Positions 1-7,637 of a stretch of DNA of 56,043 bases are shown piece by piece. Under the pieces are notes generated by a model, which searched no databases, was not told the DNA's origin, and was given only the letters and a program-made list of their open reading frames with translations. This stretch comes from Vicinamibacteraceae bacterium (GTDB taxonomy: Bacteria; Acidobacteriota; Vicinamibacteria; Marinacidobacterales; Marinacidobacteraceae). Both the position numbers and the translations under genes were made by a program. Location: positions 1-56,043 of the forward strand of contig JAAXGQ010000077.1 in NCBI GenBank assembly GCA_012271265.1. The letters are read 5' to 3'. Numbering within the stretch: the first letter of the stretch is position 1; every line of letters starts with the position of its first letter.

Positions 1-505
1 CGCCGGCCCACGGTCCGTCGCTACCGCGGCACACGGGCGGCACGAGACTGCCCACGGGAGCGCCGGCGCGGCGCAGGCCGGCGAGGACGCCGGCGCTCCA
101 TGGGGCGACGCTCCCTGCGGCAGGCCGCGCTCGCGCTCGTCCTGGAGCGCCACCGTCCGCATGGAGCGCCGGCGTCCTCGCCGGCCACGCTCCGTCGCTA
201 CCGCGGCAAACGGACGGCACGAGACTGCCCACGGGAGCGCAGGCGCAGCGCAGGCCGGCGAGGACGCCGGCGCTCCATGGGGCGACGCTCCCTGCGGCAC
301 GCCGCACAAGCGCTCGTCCTGCAGCGCCACCGTCCGCATGGAGCGCCGGCGTCGGCATGGAGCGCCGGCGTCCTCGCCGGCCCACGGCACGTCGCTACCG
401 CGGCACGCGGACGGCACGAGACTGCCCACGGGAGCGCAGGCGCAGCGCAGGCCGGCGAGGACGCCGGCGCTCCATGGGGCGACGCTCCCTGCGGCAGGCC
501 GCGCT
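1..505. repeat. Array of REP-like inverted hairpin repeats (left edge)
   Basis: Three tandem composite units of about 177-197 bp; the first is cut by the window edge. Each unit has a plus-orientation arm (161-186, 357-382; only its last bases at 1-8) and an inverted arm (75-103, 252-280, 449-477), separated by about 65 bp. An arm is ATGGAGC followed by the hairpin GCCGGCG-TCCT-CGCCGGC, a perfect 7-bp stem with a 4-nt loop. The inter-arm spacer is also conserved (it includes GAGACTGCCCACGGGAGCG), as is the run after each inverted arm (GGGGCGACGCTCCCTGCGG). A truncated arm lies at 338-355. Open frames here are by-products of the repeat. From 506 to 584 I see nothing else. No transposase is present. 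Confidence 0.9.
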
Positions 506-584
506 GGACCCGCACTGCCTGGACGGCGGCGGACGGGGGCGGCCCGCGGGCAGGGATGGGGCCTCGCCGGCGCACCCGGCAAGA

Positions 585-1796
585 TCAGGAATCCGATTCC
601 GCCGCCGCGGCGACGTGCTCGGCAATGGCGAGGCAGGCGGTGGCGGCCGGAGAGGGGGCGCTGAGGACGTGGATCCGATTCTCCCGGCGGACGATCCGGA
701 AGTCGTCGGCGATCCGGCCGTTCGGCAGAAGCGCCGTGGCGCGGACTCCGGCGGGGCCCGGCTCGAGGTCTTCGCCGCTCAACGCGGGCACGAGGCGGCG
801 AACCTCCCGGGCGAAGCGGGCCTTCGACAGCGAGCGCCGAACCTCCATGACTCCGGTCCGCCACTCGCGGAAGGCAAAGCGGCGGAGACCCGGGTCCGCC
901 ACCATTTCGGCGAGGTCGCGCAGGTTGACGTCGCCGAAGCGGTATCCCTCGCGGGCGGCGGCGAGCACCGCGTTCGGACCAGCGTCCACGAAGCCGTCGA
1001 GGTTGCGATGCAGGTGGACGCCGAGGAACGGGAAGCGCGGGTCGGGAACCGGGTAGACCAGACCCCTCACGAGCGACGCCTTGTCCGGCCGCAACCGGTA
1101 GTACTCCCCCCGGAAGGGCGCCACCAGGAGACCGGGCTCGTCCCCCGCGAGCCGGGCTACACGGTCGGCATGAAGTCCGGCGCAATTCAGCAACAGCCGC
1201 GCGACGAAGTCTCCGGCGGTGGTCAGGACGCGCAGCCGGCTGCCCTCGGATGCGACGCCGAGGAACCGGGCGTTCCGGACAATCCGGCCCCCGGCCGCCT
1301 CGACGAGGCGCGCCAGCGCCGCCGCCACCTCGCGGTAGCGAATCACTCCGGAGGTGGGGGAGTAGAGGGCCTCGTCAGCCTCGACGTGCGGCTCGATCCC
1401 GGACAGAGCGGCCCGGTCGAGGCGCCGGAGGCCGGGGACCCCGTTCGCCCGTCCCCGCCGCTCCAGCTCGTCGAGCCGTTCCCGCTCGGCCTCCCCCTGC
1501 GCCACGATCACCTTGCCGGAGAGGCGATACCGAACGCCCTGCTCCTCGCAGAACCTCAGAAGCAGGGCGACCCCCCGGCGGCAGTTCCTGGCGCGGAGCG
1601 AACCGGGGGCGTAGTAGATCCCGGAGTGGATCACGCCGCTGTTGCGGCCGGACTGATGGCGGGCGATCCCGGCTTCCTTCTCGAGCACGACGACCGATCG
1701 GGGCGCGAGGGCGCGGGCGACCGCAAGGCCGACGATCCCGGCCCCGATGACCGCACAGTCGAACCGGGGGGCGCCGCCGGGTTTCGTCGCGTTCAT
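585..1796 (-). CDS. lhgO: L-2-hydroxyglutarate oxidase, FAD-dependent
   Basis: 403 aa. It oxidises L-2-hydroxyglutarate to 2-oxoglutarate with FAD, passing electrons to oxygen or the quinone pool, and so clears a toxic side product of dehydrogenases. The N-terminal Rossmann motif GAGIVG (residues 18-23) binds FAD. HQSGRNSGVIHSGIYY just after it is the family signature. The C-terminal stretch LLPNGRIADDF fits the FAD-binding end of the DAO fold. The length matches the family. I chose the ATG at 1796 because the open frame upstream shows no family similarity and runs into the divergent lipoprotein gene. It is transcribed toward the repeat array. Confident family call; the physiological acceptor is not visible. 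Confidence 0.93.
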   Translation of the reverse strand: MNATKPGGAPRFDCAVIGAGIVGLAVARALAPRSVVVLEKEAGIARHQSGRNSGVIHSGIYYAPGSLRARNCRRGVALLLRFCEEQGVRYRLSGKVIVAQGEAERERLDELERRGRANGVPGLRRLDRAALSGIEPHVEADEALYSPTSGVIRYREVAAALARLVEAAGGRIVRNARFLGVASEGSRLRVLTTAGDFVARLLLNCAGLHADRVARLAGDEPGLLVAPFRGEYYRLRPDKASLVRGLVYPVPDPRFPFLGVHLHRNLDGFVDAGPNAVLAAAREGYRFGDVNLRDLAEMVADPGLRRFAFREWRTGVMEVRRSLSKARFAREVRRLVPALSGEDLEPGPAGVRATALLPNGRIADDFRIVRRENRIHVLSAPSPAATACLAIAEHVAAAAESDS

Positions 1797-1867
1797 GGTG
1801 GCCCGTTCGTGGTGGCCCGGATCCGCAGGGTTCCGCGCTCGCCAAACCCGAAGACCGTGAGCGCAAA

Positions 1868-1883
1868 TTGAACCGGAATTCAA
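1868..1883. promoter_or_regulatory. AT-rich inverted repeat in divergent intergenic region
   Basis: TTGAA-CCGGAA-TTCAA lies between the divergent lhgO and lipoprotein genes, in an unusually AT-rich patch (1865-1885). It could be an operator or promoter element. No regulator gene is adjacent and no clear -10/-35 pair is visible, so this is only a candidate. Confidence 0.3.
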
Positions 1884-1952
1884 GACTTCCGCGCCGTTTG
1901 CCGGATTCCGGCCGAATCCGAACCGCGCTCTCGGGGCGCCGTTTTGGCGGGC

Positions 1953-2618
1953 ATGCGCGCCCGGACCGCTCTTCGCTTCGCCTCCGCCCTCGTCGCTCTT
2001 CAGACCATGCTCGTCGCCGGGTGCTCCGCGGCCCCACCTCCGGCTCGATGGAGCGCCGGCGCCTCGCCGACGGCAGCCCCGGTCTGGCCGCTCCCGCTCA
2101 AGGTGCGGCTCTACGACCCCTACCGGCTTCTGCGGCCGGAGGTGCGCCGCGTGGCGGAAGCCGAAGTGATCCGGGCATTCGGCCGGGCCGGAGCGCCGGT
2201 GCGCTTCACGCCAGGTGACCCTGAGGCGATCCCCGCCACCATCTACCGCGAGCTGCCTTCCCGCTGGGACGTGGATCCCACGGCCATCGGCGTCGCCGTC
2301 GGGGAGCGGGGCGGACGGCGATCGGTCTTCCTCTCCTACGGTGCTGCGGTGCGCGCCCTGGGGCACGGAGCCGGCGCGCGGGTCCCGCGCTCCCGGATCG
2401 GTGTCGCGGTCGGCCGGGTCCTCGCCCACGAACTCGTCCATGCCATCGCCCCGGAGTGCCCCCACACCCGAACCGGGCTCATGGCGGCCAGTCTGAACCG
2501 GCGGCTCCTGACCGCTCCGGGGATCGGCTTCGATCCCCTGGCGAGCCGGTACCTGCGCCGTGCGTGGACGGCATCGGTCCTGGCCGCGGGCGCCTTCGGA
2601 ACGGGCCCGGATCAGTGA
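1953..2618 (+). CDS. Putative lipoprotein with metzincin-like zinc site
   Basis: 221 aa from the ATG at 1953; a TTG at 1944 in frame is less likely. A hydrophobic N-terminus ends in the lipobox VAGC (Cys24), predicting signal peptidase II cleavage and lipid anchoring. HELVH (159-163) plus His171, eight residues after His163, gives an HExxHxxxxxxxH zinc-ligand pattern. GLM (175-177) could serve as the Met-turn of a metzincin-like fold. The middle (residues 45-155) resembles no family I can name. Codons 32-40 are formed by a decayed copy of the window's hairpin repeat. The next gene also encodes an HExxH membrane protein. Peptidase activity is inferred only from the motif. Confidence 0.7.
   Translation: MRARTALRFASALVALQTMLVAGCSAAPPPARWSAGASPTAAPVWPLPLKVRLYDPYRLLRPEVRRVAEAEVIRAFGRAGAPVRFTPGDPEAIPATIYRELPSRWDVDPTAIGVAVGERGGRRSVFLSYGAAVRALGHGAGARVPRSRIGVAVGRVLAHELVHAIAPECPHTRTGLMAASLNRRLLTAPGIGFDPLASRYLRRAWTASVLAAGAFGTGPDQ
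2048..2074 (+). repeat. Decayed hairpin-repeat arm inside a coding sequence
   Basis: ATGGAGCGCCGGCG followed by CCTCGCCGACGG matches the plus-orientation repeat arm apart from one deleted base in the loop and one substitution in the distal stem. It encodes RWSAGASPT just after the lipobox cysteine of the lipoprotein, a region expected to be a flexible linker. It may be a fixed insertion or chance similarity in GC-rich DNA; the 14-base exact match argues for the former. Confidence 0.5.
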
Positions 2619-2640
2619 CGCCGGAGGACGGGGGGACCGG

Positions 2641-2646
2641 TACAGT
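2641..2646 (+). promoter_or_regulatory. Candidate -10 (TACAGT) of a leaderless transcript
   Basis: TACAGT lies 7 nt before the GTG at 2654, with no Shine-Dalgarno sequence between. This matches the arrangement seen before several other genes in the window. No -35 consensus is visible. Confidence 0.35.
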
Positions 2647-2653
2647 TGACTTC

Positions 2654-3847
2654 GTGCGATTTATGAGGTTCCGGCTCGGGAAACGCCGCCTGCTGGTCGG
2701 GGCGGCGCTCGCCGGCGCGCTGGCCCTGGGCATCTTCCAGCTGGGAACCGTGTTTCCGGAATCGGTCGAAGCGCTGTATGCCGGCCACGTCTACCCCGTG
2801 GTGGTGGGCGCCTTCGCGTGGATCAGCGGGCTCGTGCCGTTTTCGCTGGCGGAGCTGATGACCGGCGCCGCCGCCCTCTTCGTCCTGGTCCGACTCGGCC
2901 TCCGCCTCGTCCGCCTCGTCCGGCGGCCGGCACGAACGGAGGCGGCGGACGGCGCGGCGCCGGGTCCCGGGCGCCTGCGGCAGCTCGCCCACCTGGGTCT
3001 CCTTGTGGCGGCCAGCGCGGGGGCGCTCTACGCGATCTTCGTGCTGGTCTGGGGCATGCACTACGCCCGCCACCGACTCGAACCCCAACTCGGACTCACC
3101 ACCCAAAGCATCGAATCCCGGGAGGTGGCGCGGCTCGCGGAACGGGTGGCGGCGGAGACCACGCGGTGGCACCGGCTGGCGGGCCTCTCTGTCCACCAGG
3201 TTTCCCGGAGCCCGCTGGGATACCGCGAGCTCAGCGCCGCCCTCGACGACGCCTTCGTCCGACTGGGGCTTCCCGGCGACCCTGGCCCCGGGGCGACGGC
3301 GCCGGTGAAGCCCGCTGCGCTCTCCGGCCTCATGTCGCGGCTCGGCGTGAGCGGCATCTTCGTTCCGTTCACCGGGGAGCCCACGGTGAACACCGGCCCC
3401 CCGGACGTGGCCGTTGTCTTTACCGCTGCTCACGAGAAGGCGCACCAACGCGGCATCACCCACGAAGGAGAGGCCAGTTTCGCCGCCTACCTCGCGCTCT
3501 CCCGCGTTCACGGCCACCCGTACCTCTCCTACGCGGGGTCGTTCTTCGCCGCCCGCCACCTGCTCGCGGCCGCGCGCCGCGCCGACGAGGAGGACCAGGC
3601 CCGGGCGTGGGGAGCCCTCGGTCCCGGCCCGCGCCTCGACCTCGACACCCTGAACGAGTTCTGGGCCCAGTACCGCGGAATGATCCGCGGAGCCGCACGC
3701 CGGGTGAACGATTCCTATCTGCGGACGATGCGGATTCCGGATGGAGCCAAGAGCTACGGCTCGGTGGTCCGGATGCTGGTGGCTGAACTGCGCCGCCGCC
3801 CCGCCCCGGCGCCGCCCGGGGTGTCCACCGACGGACAGGAAGACTGA
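2654..3847 (+). CDS. DUF3810 family membrane metalloprotein
   Basis: 397 aa from GTG 2654, or 394 aa from the ATG at 2663. Three hydrophobic segments lie in the first half: two near the N-terminus and one near residues 120-140, before WGMHYARH. The C-terminal half carries HEKAH followed by GITHEGEASF, the HExxH plus downstream Glu pattern of the DUF3810 family and consistent with a gluzincin-type zinc site. No substrate is known for the family. It lies 35 nt after the zinc-lipoprotein gene, so two putative metalloproteins are adjacent. The C-terminal tail is Pro-rich. Start choice is uncertain. Confidence 0.8.
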   Translation: MRFMRFRLGKRRLLVGAALAGALALGIFQLGTVFPESVEALYAGHVYPVVVGAFAWISGLVPFSLAELMTGAAALFVLVRLGLRLVRLVRRPARTEAADGAAPGPGRLRQLAHLGLLVAASAGALYAIFVLVWGMHYARHRLEPQLGLTTQSIESREVARLAERVAAETTRWHRLAGLSVHQVSRSPLGYRELSAALDDAFVRLGLPGDPGPGATAPVKPAALSGLMSRLGVSGIFVPFTGEPTVNTGPPDVAVVFTAAHEKAHQRGITHEGEASFAAYLALSRVHGHPYLSYAGSFFAARHLLAAARRADEEDQARAWGALGPGPRLDLDTLNEFWAQYRGMIRGAARRVNDSYLRTMRIPDGAKSYGSVVRMLVAELRRRPAPAPPGVSTDGQED

Positions 3848-3867
3848 GCCGGTACGCCCCGTTGCCT

Positions 3868-3892
3868 GAAGGGTCCCGGCCCCGGACCCTTC
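3868..3892 (+). terminator. Perfect 9-bp hairpin between DUF3810 gene and symporter
   Basis: GAAGGGTCC, a 7-nt loop, then GGACCCTTC. It starts 20 nt after the DUF3810 stop. There is no T-run, so it is either a factor-assisted terminator, an mRNA 3'-end stabiliser or an operator for the next gene, whose candidate -10 begins 3 bases further on. Confidence 0.5.
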
Positions 3893-3894
3893 GG

Positions 3895-3900
3895 TAGCAT
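3895..3900 (+). promoter_or_regulatory. Candidate -10 (TAGCAT) of a leaderless transcript
   Basis: TAGCAT ends exactly 8 nt before the ATG at 3909; the intervening bases are CGCCCCCC with no ribosome binding site. A start at the usual distance would place the 5' end at or next to the initiation codon. There is no recognisable -35. Confidence 0.4.
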
Positions 3901-3908
3901 CGCCCCCC

Positions 3909-5390
3909 ATGGCGTACATCGCCGCGGTTCTCGGCTACCTCGGGCTGCTCGTCTTCATCGCGCTGCGCCGCGCGAGGACGGTGCACACCCAGGACGACTT
4001 CATGGTCGCCGGCCGGTCGGCGTCCTGGCAACTGCTCGTCGGCACCCTGGTCTGCACCTGGATCGGGTCCGGGAGCCTGTTCGGAGGCGCCGGCCGCGCT
4101 TTCCGCGAAGGGTTTTCGGCGCTGTGGATGAGCGCCGGGGCCTGGGTAGGCATCGCCCTCGTCTTCTTCCTTGCCGCCCGCGTGCGGCGGATCGCCGAGT
4201 ACACCGTTCCCGACCTGCTCGAGCGGCGCTACCACCCCGCCGCCCGGGTACTCGGCACCGTGGCGATCGCGATCGCCTACCTGACGATCGCCGGCTATCA
4301 GTTCGTCGGCGGCGGCCGGCTCCTCAACATCCTGGTCCCCGGCCTCGCTCCCGAAGCGGGCATGGCGATCGTGGCCGTGCTCGTGACCGTCTTCGCGGTG
4401 AGCGCGGGGATGATCTCGGTGCTCCGGCTCGACGTGGTGAACGGGATCATCATCATCGCGAGCATCGTGATCGCCGCCCCGATCGCCTACTTCGCGGCCG
4501 GGGGAGCCGAAGGTCTGACCACCGCGCTCCCGGAGACGCACTTCACCGTCACGGGCCGGCTCGGAATTTCCGCAGCGCTCGGGCTCTTCCTGCCGACGAT
4601 GCTGCTCCTGCTCGGGGAGAGCGGGATGTACCAGAAGTTCTACGCCGCCCGGTCCGGCGCCGCGGCCCGGAAGGCCGTCATCGGGATGATCGTCGGGGTC
4701 GTCCTCATCGAAGTCCTCATCGACGCCACGGCCATCTTCGCCGCCGCCGACCTCTGGAACGACCCCGCCTTCCGGGGACCGGACGGGAGTCTCGACCGGG
4801 GGGCAACCGAGACGGTGCTGCTGAGCTTCGCCCGCCACGGGTTGCCCATGCTGGCGGGGTGCCTGCTCCTCGCGGGTGCGGTGGCCATCATCTTTTCGAC
4901 GGCGACCACGTTCCTCCTCGTCCCATCGACCGGGTTGGCGCGGGACGTCTACCAGCGGTTCCTGCGCCCTGGCGCGGATTCCCGGACGGTGATCCGCTTC
5001 CAGCGCCTTGCCATGATCGGACTCTCCGCGGTGGCGCTCCTCCTGACCACCCGCTTCGAGAGCATCCTCGACATGGCGCTGTACGCCTACACCATGGTCG
5101 GCGCGGCGGTGACGCCGGCTCTCCTCGCCGCCTTCCTGTGGAAGCGGGCCAGCCCCGCCGGCGGCGTGATCTCGATTTCGGCCGGGATCGCGACGACGCT
5201 GCTGTTCTCGGCGTTGAACTCGCTCGGCGTGGAGCGCATCGGGTTCCTCCCCACGGAATACGACTACGTGGTCTACCCGGCCGCGGTCGCCTCGCTGACG
5301 GGGCTGATCCTCGGCAGCCTGCTCACCGCGCCGCCCCGGCCCGATCAGGTCGCCCCGTTCCTGAGTTCCGGGGGGCCGAAGGAAGGCTGA
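3909..5390 (+). CDS. Sodium:solute symporter family transporter
   Basis: 493 aa, almost entirely hydrophobic, with about 13 predicted membrane spans: the SSS (LeuT-fold) family that couples sodium entry to uptake of organic solutes. Recognisable features are DDFMVAGRSASW followed by GTWIGSG-like sequence (here CTWIGSGSLFGG) near residues 30-70, and YTVPDLLERRYHP near 100. The substrate cannot be deduced from sequence; sugars, amino acids, carboxylates and pantothenate are all carried by relatives. The stop codon overlaps the start of the enoyl-CoA hydratase gene by one base (TGATG), so the two are co-translated and the substrate may feed acyl-CoA metabolism. Confidence 0.9.
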   Translation: MAYIAAVLGYLGLLVFIALRRARTVHTQDDFMVAGRSASWQLLVGTLVCTWIGSGSLFGGAGRAFREGFSALWMSAGAWVGIALVFFLAARVRRIAEYTVPDLLERRYHPAARVLGTVAIAIAYLTIAGYQFVGGGRLLNILVPGLAPEAGMAIVAVLVTVFAVSAGMISVLRLDVVNGIIIIASIVIAAPIAYFAAGGAEGLTTALPETHFTVTGRLGISAALGLFLPTMLLLLGESGMYQKFYAARSGAAARKAVIGMIVGVVLIEVLIDATAIFAAADLWNDPAFRGPDGSLDRGATETVLLSFARHGLPMLAGCLLLAGAVAIIFSTATTFLLVPSTGLARDVYQRFLRPGADSRTVIRFQRLAMIGLSAVALLLTTRFESILDMALYAYTMVGAAVTPALLAAFLWKRASPAGGVISISAGIATTLLFSALNSLGVERIGFLPTEYDYVVYPAAVASLTGLILGSLLTAPPRPDQVAPFLSSGGPKEG

Positions 5391-6208
5391 TGGCCAACCC
5401 GCTCGTCGATCTCGGCTGGCAGGGACCGGCGGCGCGCATCGAAATGCGCTGGCCGGAAAAACGCAACGCGCTCTCGCTTGCGATGATGGAGGCGCTCGAA
5501 GCGGCCCTCTGCCGGGCTGCTGCCGACGAGCGCACCCGCGCCGTGGTGCTGGCCGCGCGAGGCCCGGCCTGGTCAGCGGGCCACTTTCTGCCCGAGATGG
5601 TGGGAGCTGACCCCGGGACGCACCGCCGCGTCCTCGACGCCTGCCGCCGGCTCATGCGCACTGTCCAGGAACTCCCCCAGCCGGTGATTGCCGAGGTGCA
5701 CGCCACCGCGACCGCCGCCGGCTGCCAGCTCGTCGCCGCCTGCGATCTCGCGGTGGCGGCGCGGGGCGCCCGGTTCGCCACCCCCGGCGTGCGGATCGGG
5801 CTCTTCTGTTCCACCCCGATGGTGCAGCTCAGCCGGACGATCGGCCGCAAGCAGTCGCTCGAGATGCTGCTCACCGGCGAATTCGTGGACGCGGACAAGG
5901 CCCTCGCGTGGGGCCTCGTGAACCGGGTCGTGGATGCGACGGACCTCGAAGCAGCCAGCCAGAAGTTCGCCGAGCGGATCGCCGCCGCGAGCCCGTACGT
6001 GGTGGCGCTGGGAAAACGCGCCTTCTACCGCCAGATCGCGATGCCGCTCGACGAGGCGGCCGGCGCGATGTCCGCGGTCATGTGCGGGAACGCCGGGGAG
6101 CCCGACGCCCAGGAGGGCATGCGCGCCTTCCTGGAAAAGCGCCCCCCGCGCTGGACCCAGAGCGTCAGCCGGCCGCCGCGCCCCCTCGACGGACGCGGGG
6201 CCGGGTGA
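5390..6208 (+). CDS. Enoyl-CoA hydratase/isomerase family protein (ECHDC3-like)
   Basis: 272 aa crotonase-fold protein. WPEKRNALS near residue 20 and WSAGHFLPEM near residue 62 form the CoA-binding and first oxyanion-hole region. ATAAGCQLVAACDLAVA near 105-120 supplies the second oxyanion hole. The WSAGHF form resembles the mammalian ECHDC3 subgroup rather than classical hydratases, and the usual paired catalytic glutamates are not obvious, so the exact reaction is uncertain. It is translationally coupled to the upstream symporter. Its 3' end overlaps the convergent GNAT gene by 44 bp. Confidence 0.88.
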   Translation: MANPLVDLGWQGPAARIEMRWPEKRNALSLAMMEALEAALCRAAADERTRAVVLAARGPAWSAGHFLPEMVGADPGTHRRVLDACRRLMRTVQELPQPVIAEVHATATAAGCQLVAACDLAVAARGARFATPGVRIGLFCSTPMVQLSRTIGRKQSLEMLLTGEFVDADKALAWGLVNRVVDATDLEAASQKFAERIAAASPYVVALGKRAFYRQIAMPLDEAAGAMSAVMCGNAGEPDAQEGMRAFLEKRPPRWTQSVSRPPRPLDGRGAG

Positions 6209-7016
6209 GGCGGTAGGCCGTTCGCTCGCCGTCGCGGTGGAAGGCGGTGACCTGGTAGCCCCGCTCGAAGAGGGCCGTGAAAGCGGCGCGGGTCTTGAGC
6301 CTCCAGTCGACGGCGAGCCCCACGTTGGCCTTCAGGATCTCCCGGATGCGGGGAGGGATGAACAGCAGGACCTCGGGCGGCGGGGCGGCGGCTCCCGGCA
6401 CCACCGGTTCCGTGCTCTCGGGGAGTCCATCGTTCCGCGCCCGCACGCGGTTGACCCTCGGAAGCTCCGGAATTCCGGGCGGGAGCCTCCCTTCGTTCCG
6501 CCGCGCGCGGCGCACCCGCTCCGTGTCGAGAAGCCATTCCGGCTCCAGCCGGTCGGTCGGGATGCCACCATGCAGGGGACTCTGGCTGTGTCCGTACACG
6601 TTGATCCGGTAGACCCAGGCCAGACAGCCGAGCCGGTTGATGTTCAGGTTCGCGTTCGGGGCCTGGAGGGGGTCGAACGTCCAGTTGATGCGGCGGATCC
6701 CCCGCTCCCGCACCCGGTCGGCCTGAGCCCATTTGAGGGCGATGCCGAGGCCCGCTCCGCGGTACTCGCGGCGGACCGCCAGCATGTGGGAATGGTGGAA
6801 CGGCCCTCCTCTGTCGAACGCCGGAAAGCCGCTCACGAATCCCGCCATTCGGTCACCGACGAAGGCCCCGGCCGAGATCGCCCCGTAGTTGCCCATCACC
6901 GACACGAGTCCCGCGGGGACGACGTCGAGGTTGCAGAACCCCCAGACCTCCTTCTGGATGCGCTCGCACTCCTGCATGTCCTCCATGCCGGCGAGGTCGC
7001 GGATGCGGTAACTCAT
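6165..7016 (-). CDS. GNAT family acetyltransferase (COG3375-like)
   Basis: 283 aa. The acetyl-CoA binding motif is REYRGAGLGIALKWAQ, near residues 85-100. Next come INWTFDPLQAPNANLNINRLG and VYRINVYG, hallmarks of the COG3375 predicted acetyltransferases, some of whose relatives sit beside menaquinone genes. The C-terminal third (RIREILKANVGLAVDWRL) continues that family. The ATG at 7016 was chosen because MSYRIRDLAGMEDM matches the expected fold start. It is divergent from lspA across 102 bp and convergent with the enoyl-CoA hydratase. The acceptor substrate is unknown. Confidence 0.85.
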   Translation of the reverse strand: MSYRIRDLAGMEDMQECERIQKEVWGFCNLDVVPAGLVSVMGNYGAISAGAFVGDRMAGFVSGFPAFDRGGPFHHSHMLAVRREYRGAGLGIALKWAQADRVRERGIRRINWTFDPLQAPNANLNINRLGCLAWVYRINVYGHSQSPLHGGIPTDRLEPEWLLDTERVRRARRNEGRLPPGIPELPRVNRVRARNDGLPESTEPVVPGAAAPPPEVLLFIPPRIREILKANVGLAVDWRLKTRAAFTALFERGYQVTAFHRDGERTAYRLTRPRVRRGGAAAG

Positions 7017-7098
7017 GAAGGAAACGGGGCGCCCGGGACGCGATTCGGGCGCGAAAGCATTCGGATTATGCGGCCCGTACGCCCTGTTTGGGGGTGAG

Positions 7099-7104
7099 TA
7101 GAAT
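7099..7104 (+). promoter_or_regulatory. Candidate -10 (TAGAAT) upstream of lspA
   Basis: TAGAAT lies 14 nt before the lspA ATG, with no Shine-Dalgarno sequence. The same exact hexamer occurs upstream of dxr (minus strand, 19939-19934), the TonB-dependent receptor (36808) and the IscA-like gene (55348). Confidence 0.4.
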
Positions 7105-7118
7105 CCGGCGCAACCCTG

Positions 7119-7631
7119 ATGCAGTTGATCGACGGTGGGCGGGGGTGGCTGCCAGCGGCCCTCTTCGCGGGCATCGCCGTACTGGACCGGATCACGAAGT
7201 GGCTGGCCTCGGAGCGGCTCGTTGACGGCGCGGTGCAGGTGATCCCGAATCATCTGCAATTCAGCCTGGTTCATAACAGCGGGATCGCGTTCGGGATGCT
7301 CGATGGAGCGGACTTCGCCGGCAAGCCGTTGCTCCTGACCGGCCTCTCGGCCGGGCTCCTCGTCGCCATCGTCATCTTCGCGGTGAAGTCGCGTCCGCTG
7401 CCCTTCCTCACCGGAATCGGGCTCGCGGCGTTGCTCGCGGGCGCCGCCTCGAACATCGCCGACCGGGTCGCGCTCGGCTACGTGGTGGATTTCATCGACA
7501 TGTACGTGGGAACCTCCCACTGGCCGACCTACAACGTGGCCGACGCGGCCATCTCCTCCGGCGTGATCCTCATGCTGCTCGACGGCGTCGTGGAGTGGCG
7601 CCGGGCCCGACGGGCGGACGCCGCGGGCTGA
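7119..7631 (+). CDS. lspA: Lipoprotein signal peptidase (signal peptidase II)
   Basis: 170 aa. Inner-membrane aspartyl protease that removes signal peptides from diacylated prolipoproteins. Four hydrophobic segments are visible. The catalytic aspartates are Asp124 (YVVDFIDMY) and Asp142 (YNVADAAISSG); NSGIAFGML and NIADRVALG are conserved family blocks. It is followed after 6 nt by lgt, so both modification and cleavage of lipoproteins such as the one at 1953 are encoded together. No ribosome binding site is visible. Confidence 0.97.
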   Translation: MQLIDGGRGWLPAALFAGIAVLDRITKWLASERLVDGAVQVIPNHLQFSLVHNSGIAFGMLDGADFAGKPLLLTGLSAGLLVAIVIFAVKSRPLPFLTGIGLAALLAGAASNIADRVALGYVVDFIDMYVGTSHWPTYNVADAAISSGVILMLLDGVVEWRRARRADAAG

Positions 7632-7637
7632 GGCAGC

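Noticed and set aside
1..505. CRISPR array
   Set aside because: Units contain inverted rather than direct repeats, spacers between arms are themselves conserved, and no cas genes are present.
1..1871. Long Arg/Pro/Ala-rich reading frames through the left repeat array on both strands
   Set aside because: They arise from translating the GC-rich repeat (recurring MERRRPRR- and GAPASSPA-type peptides) and the antisense of lhgO; no family similarity, and the same peptides appear at each repeat cluster.
1797..2465. N-terminal extension of lhgO to position 2465
   Set aside because: The extra residues are antisense of the lipoprotein gene and precede the Rossmann start; the ATG at 1796 gives a normal-length enzyme.
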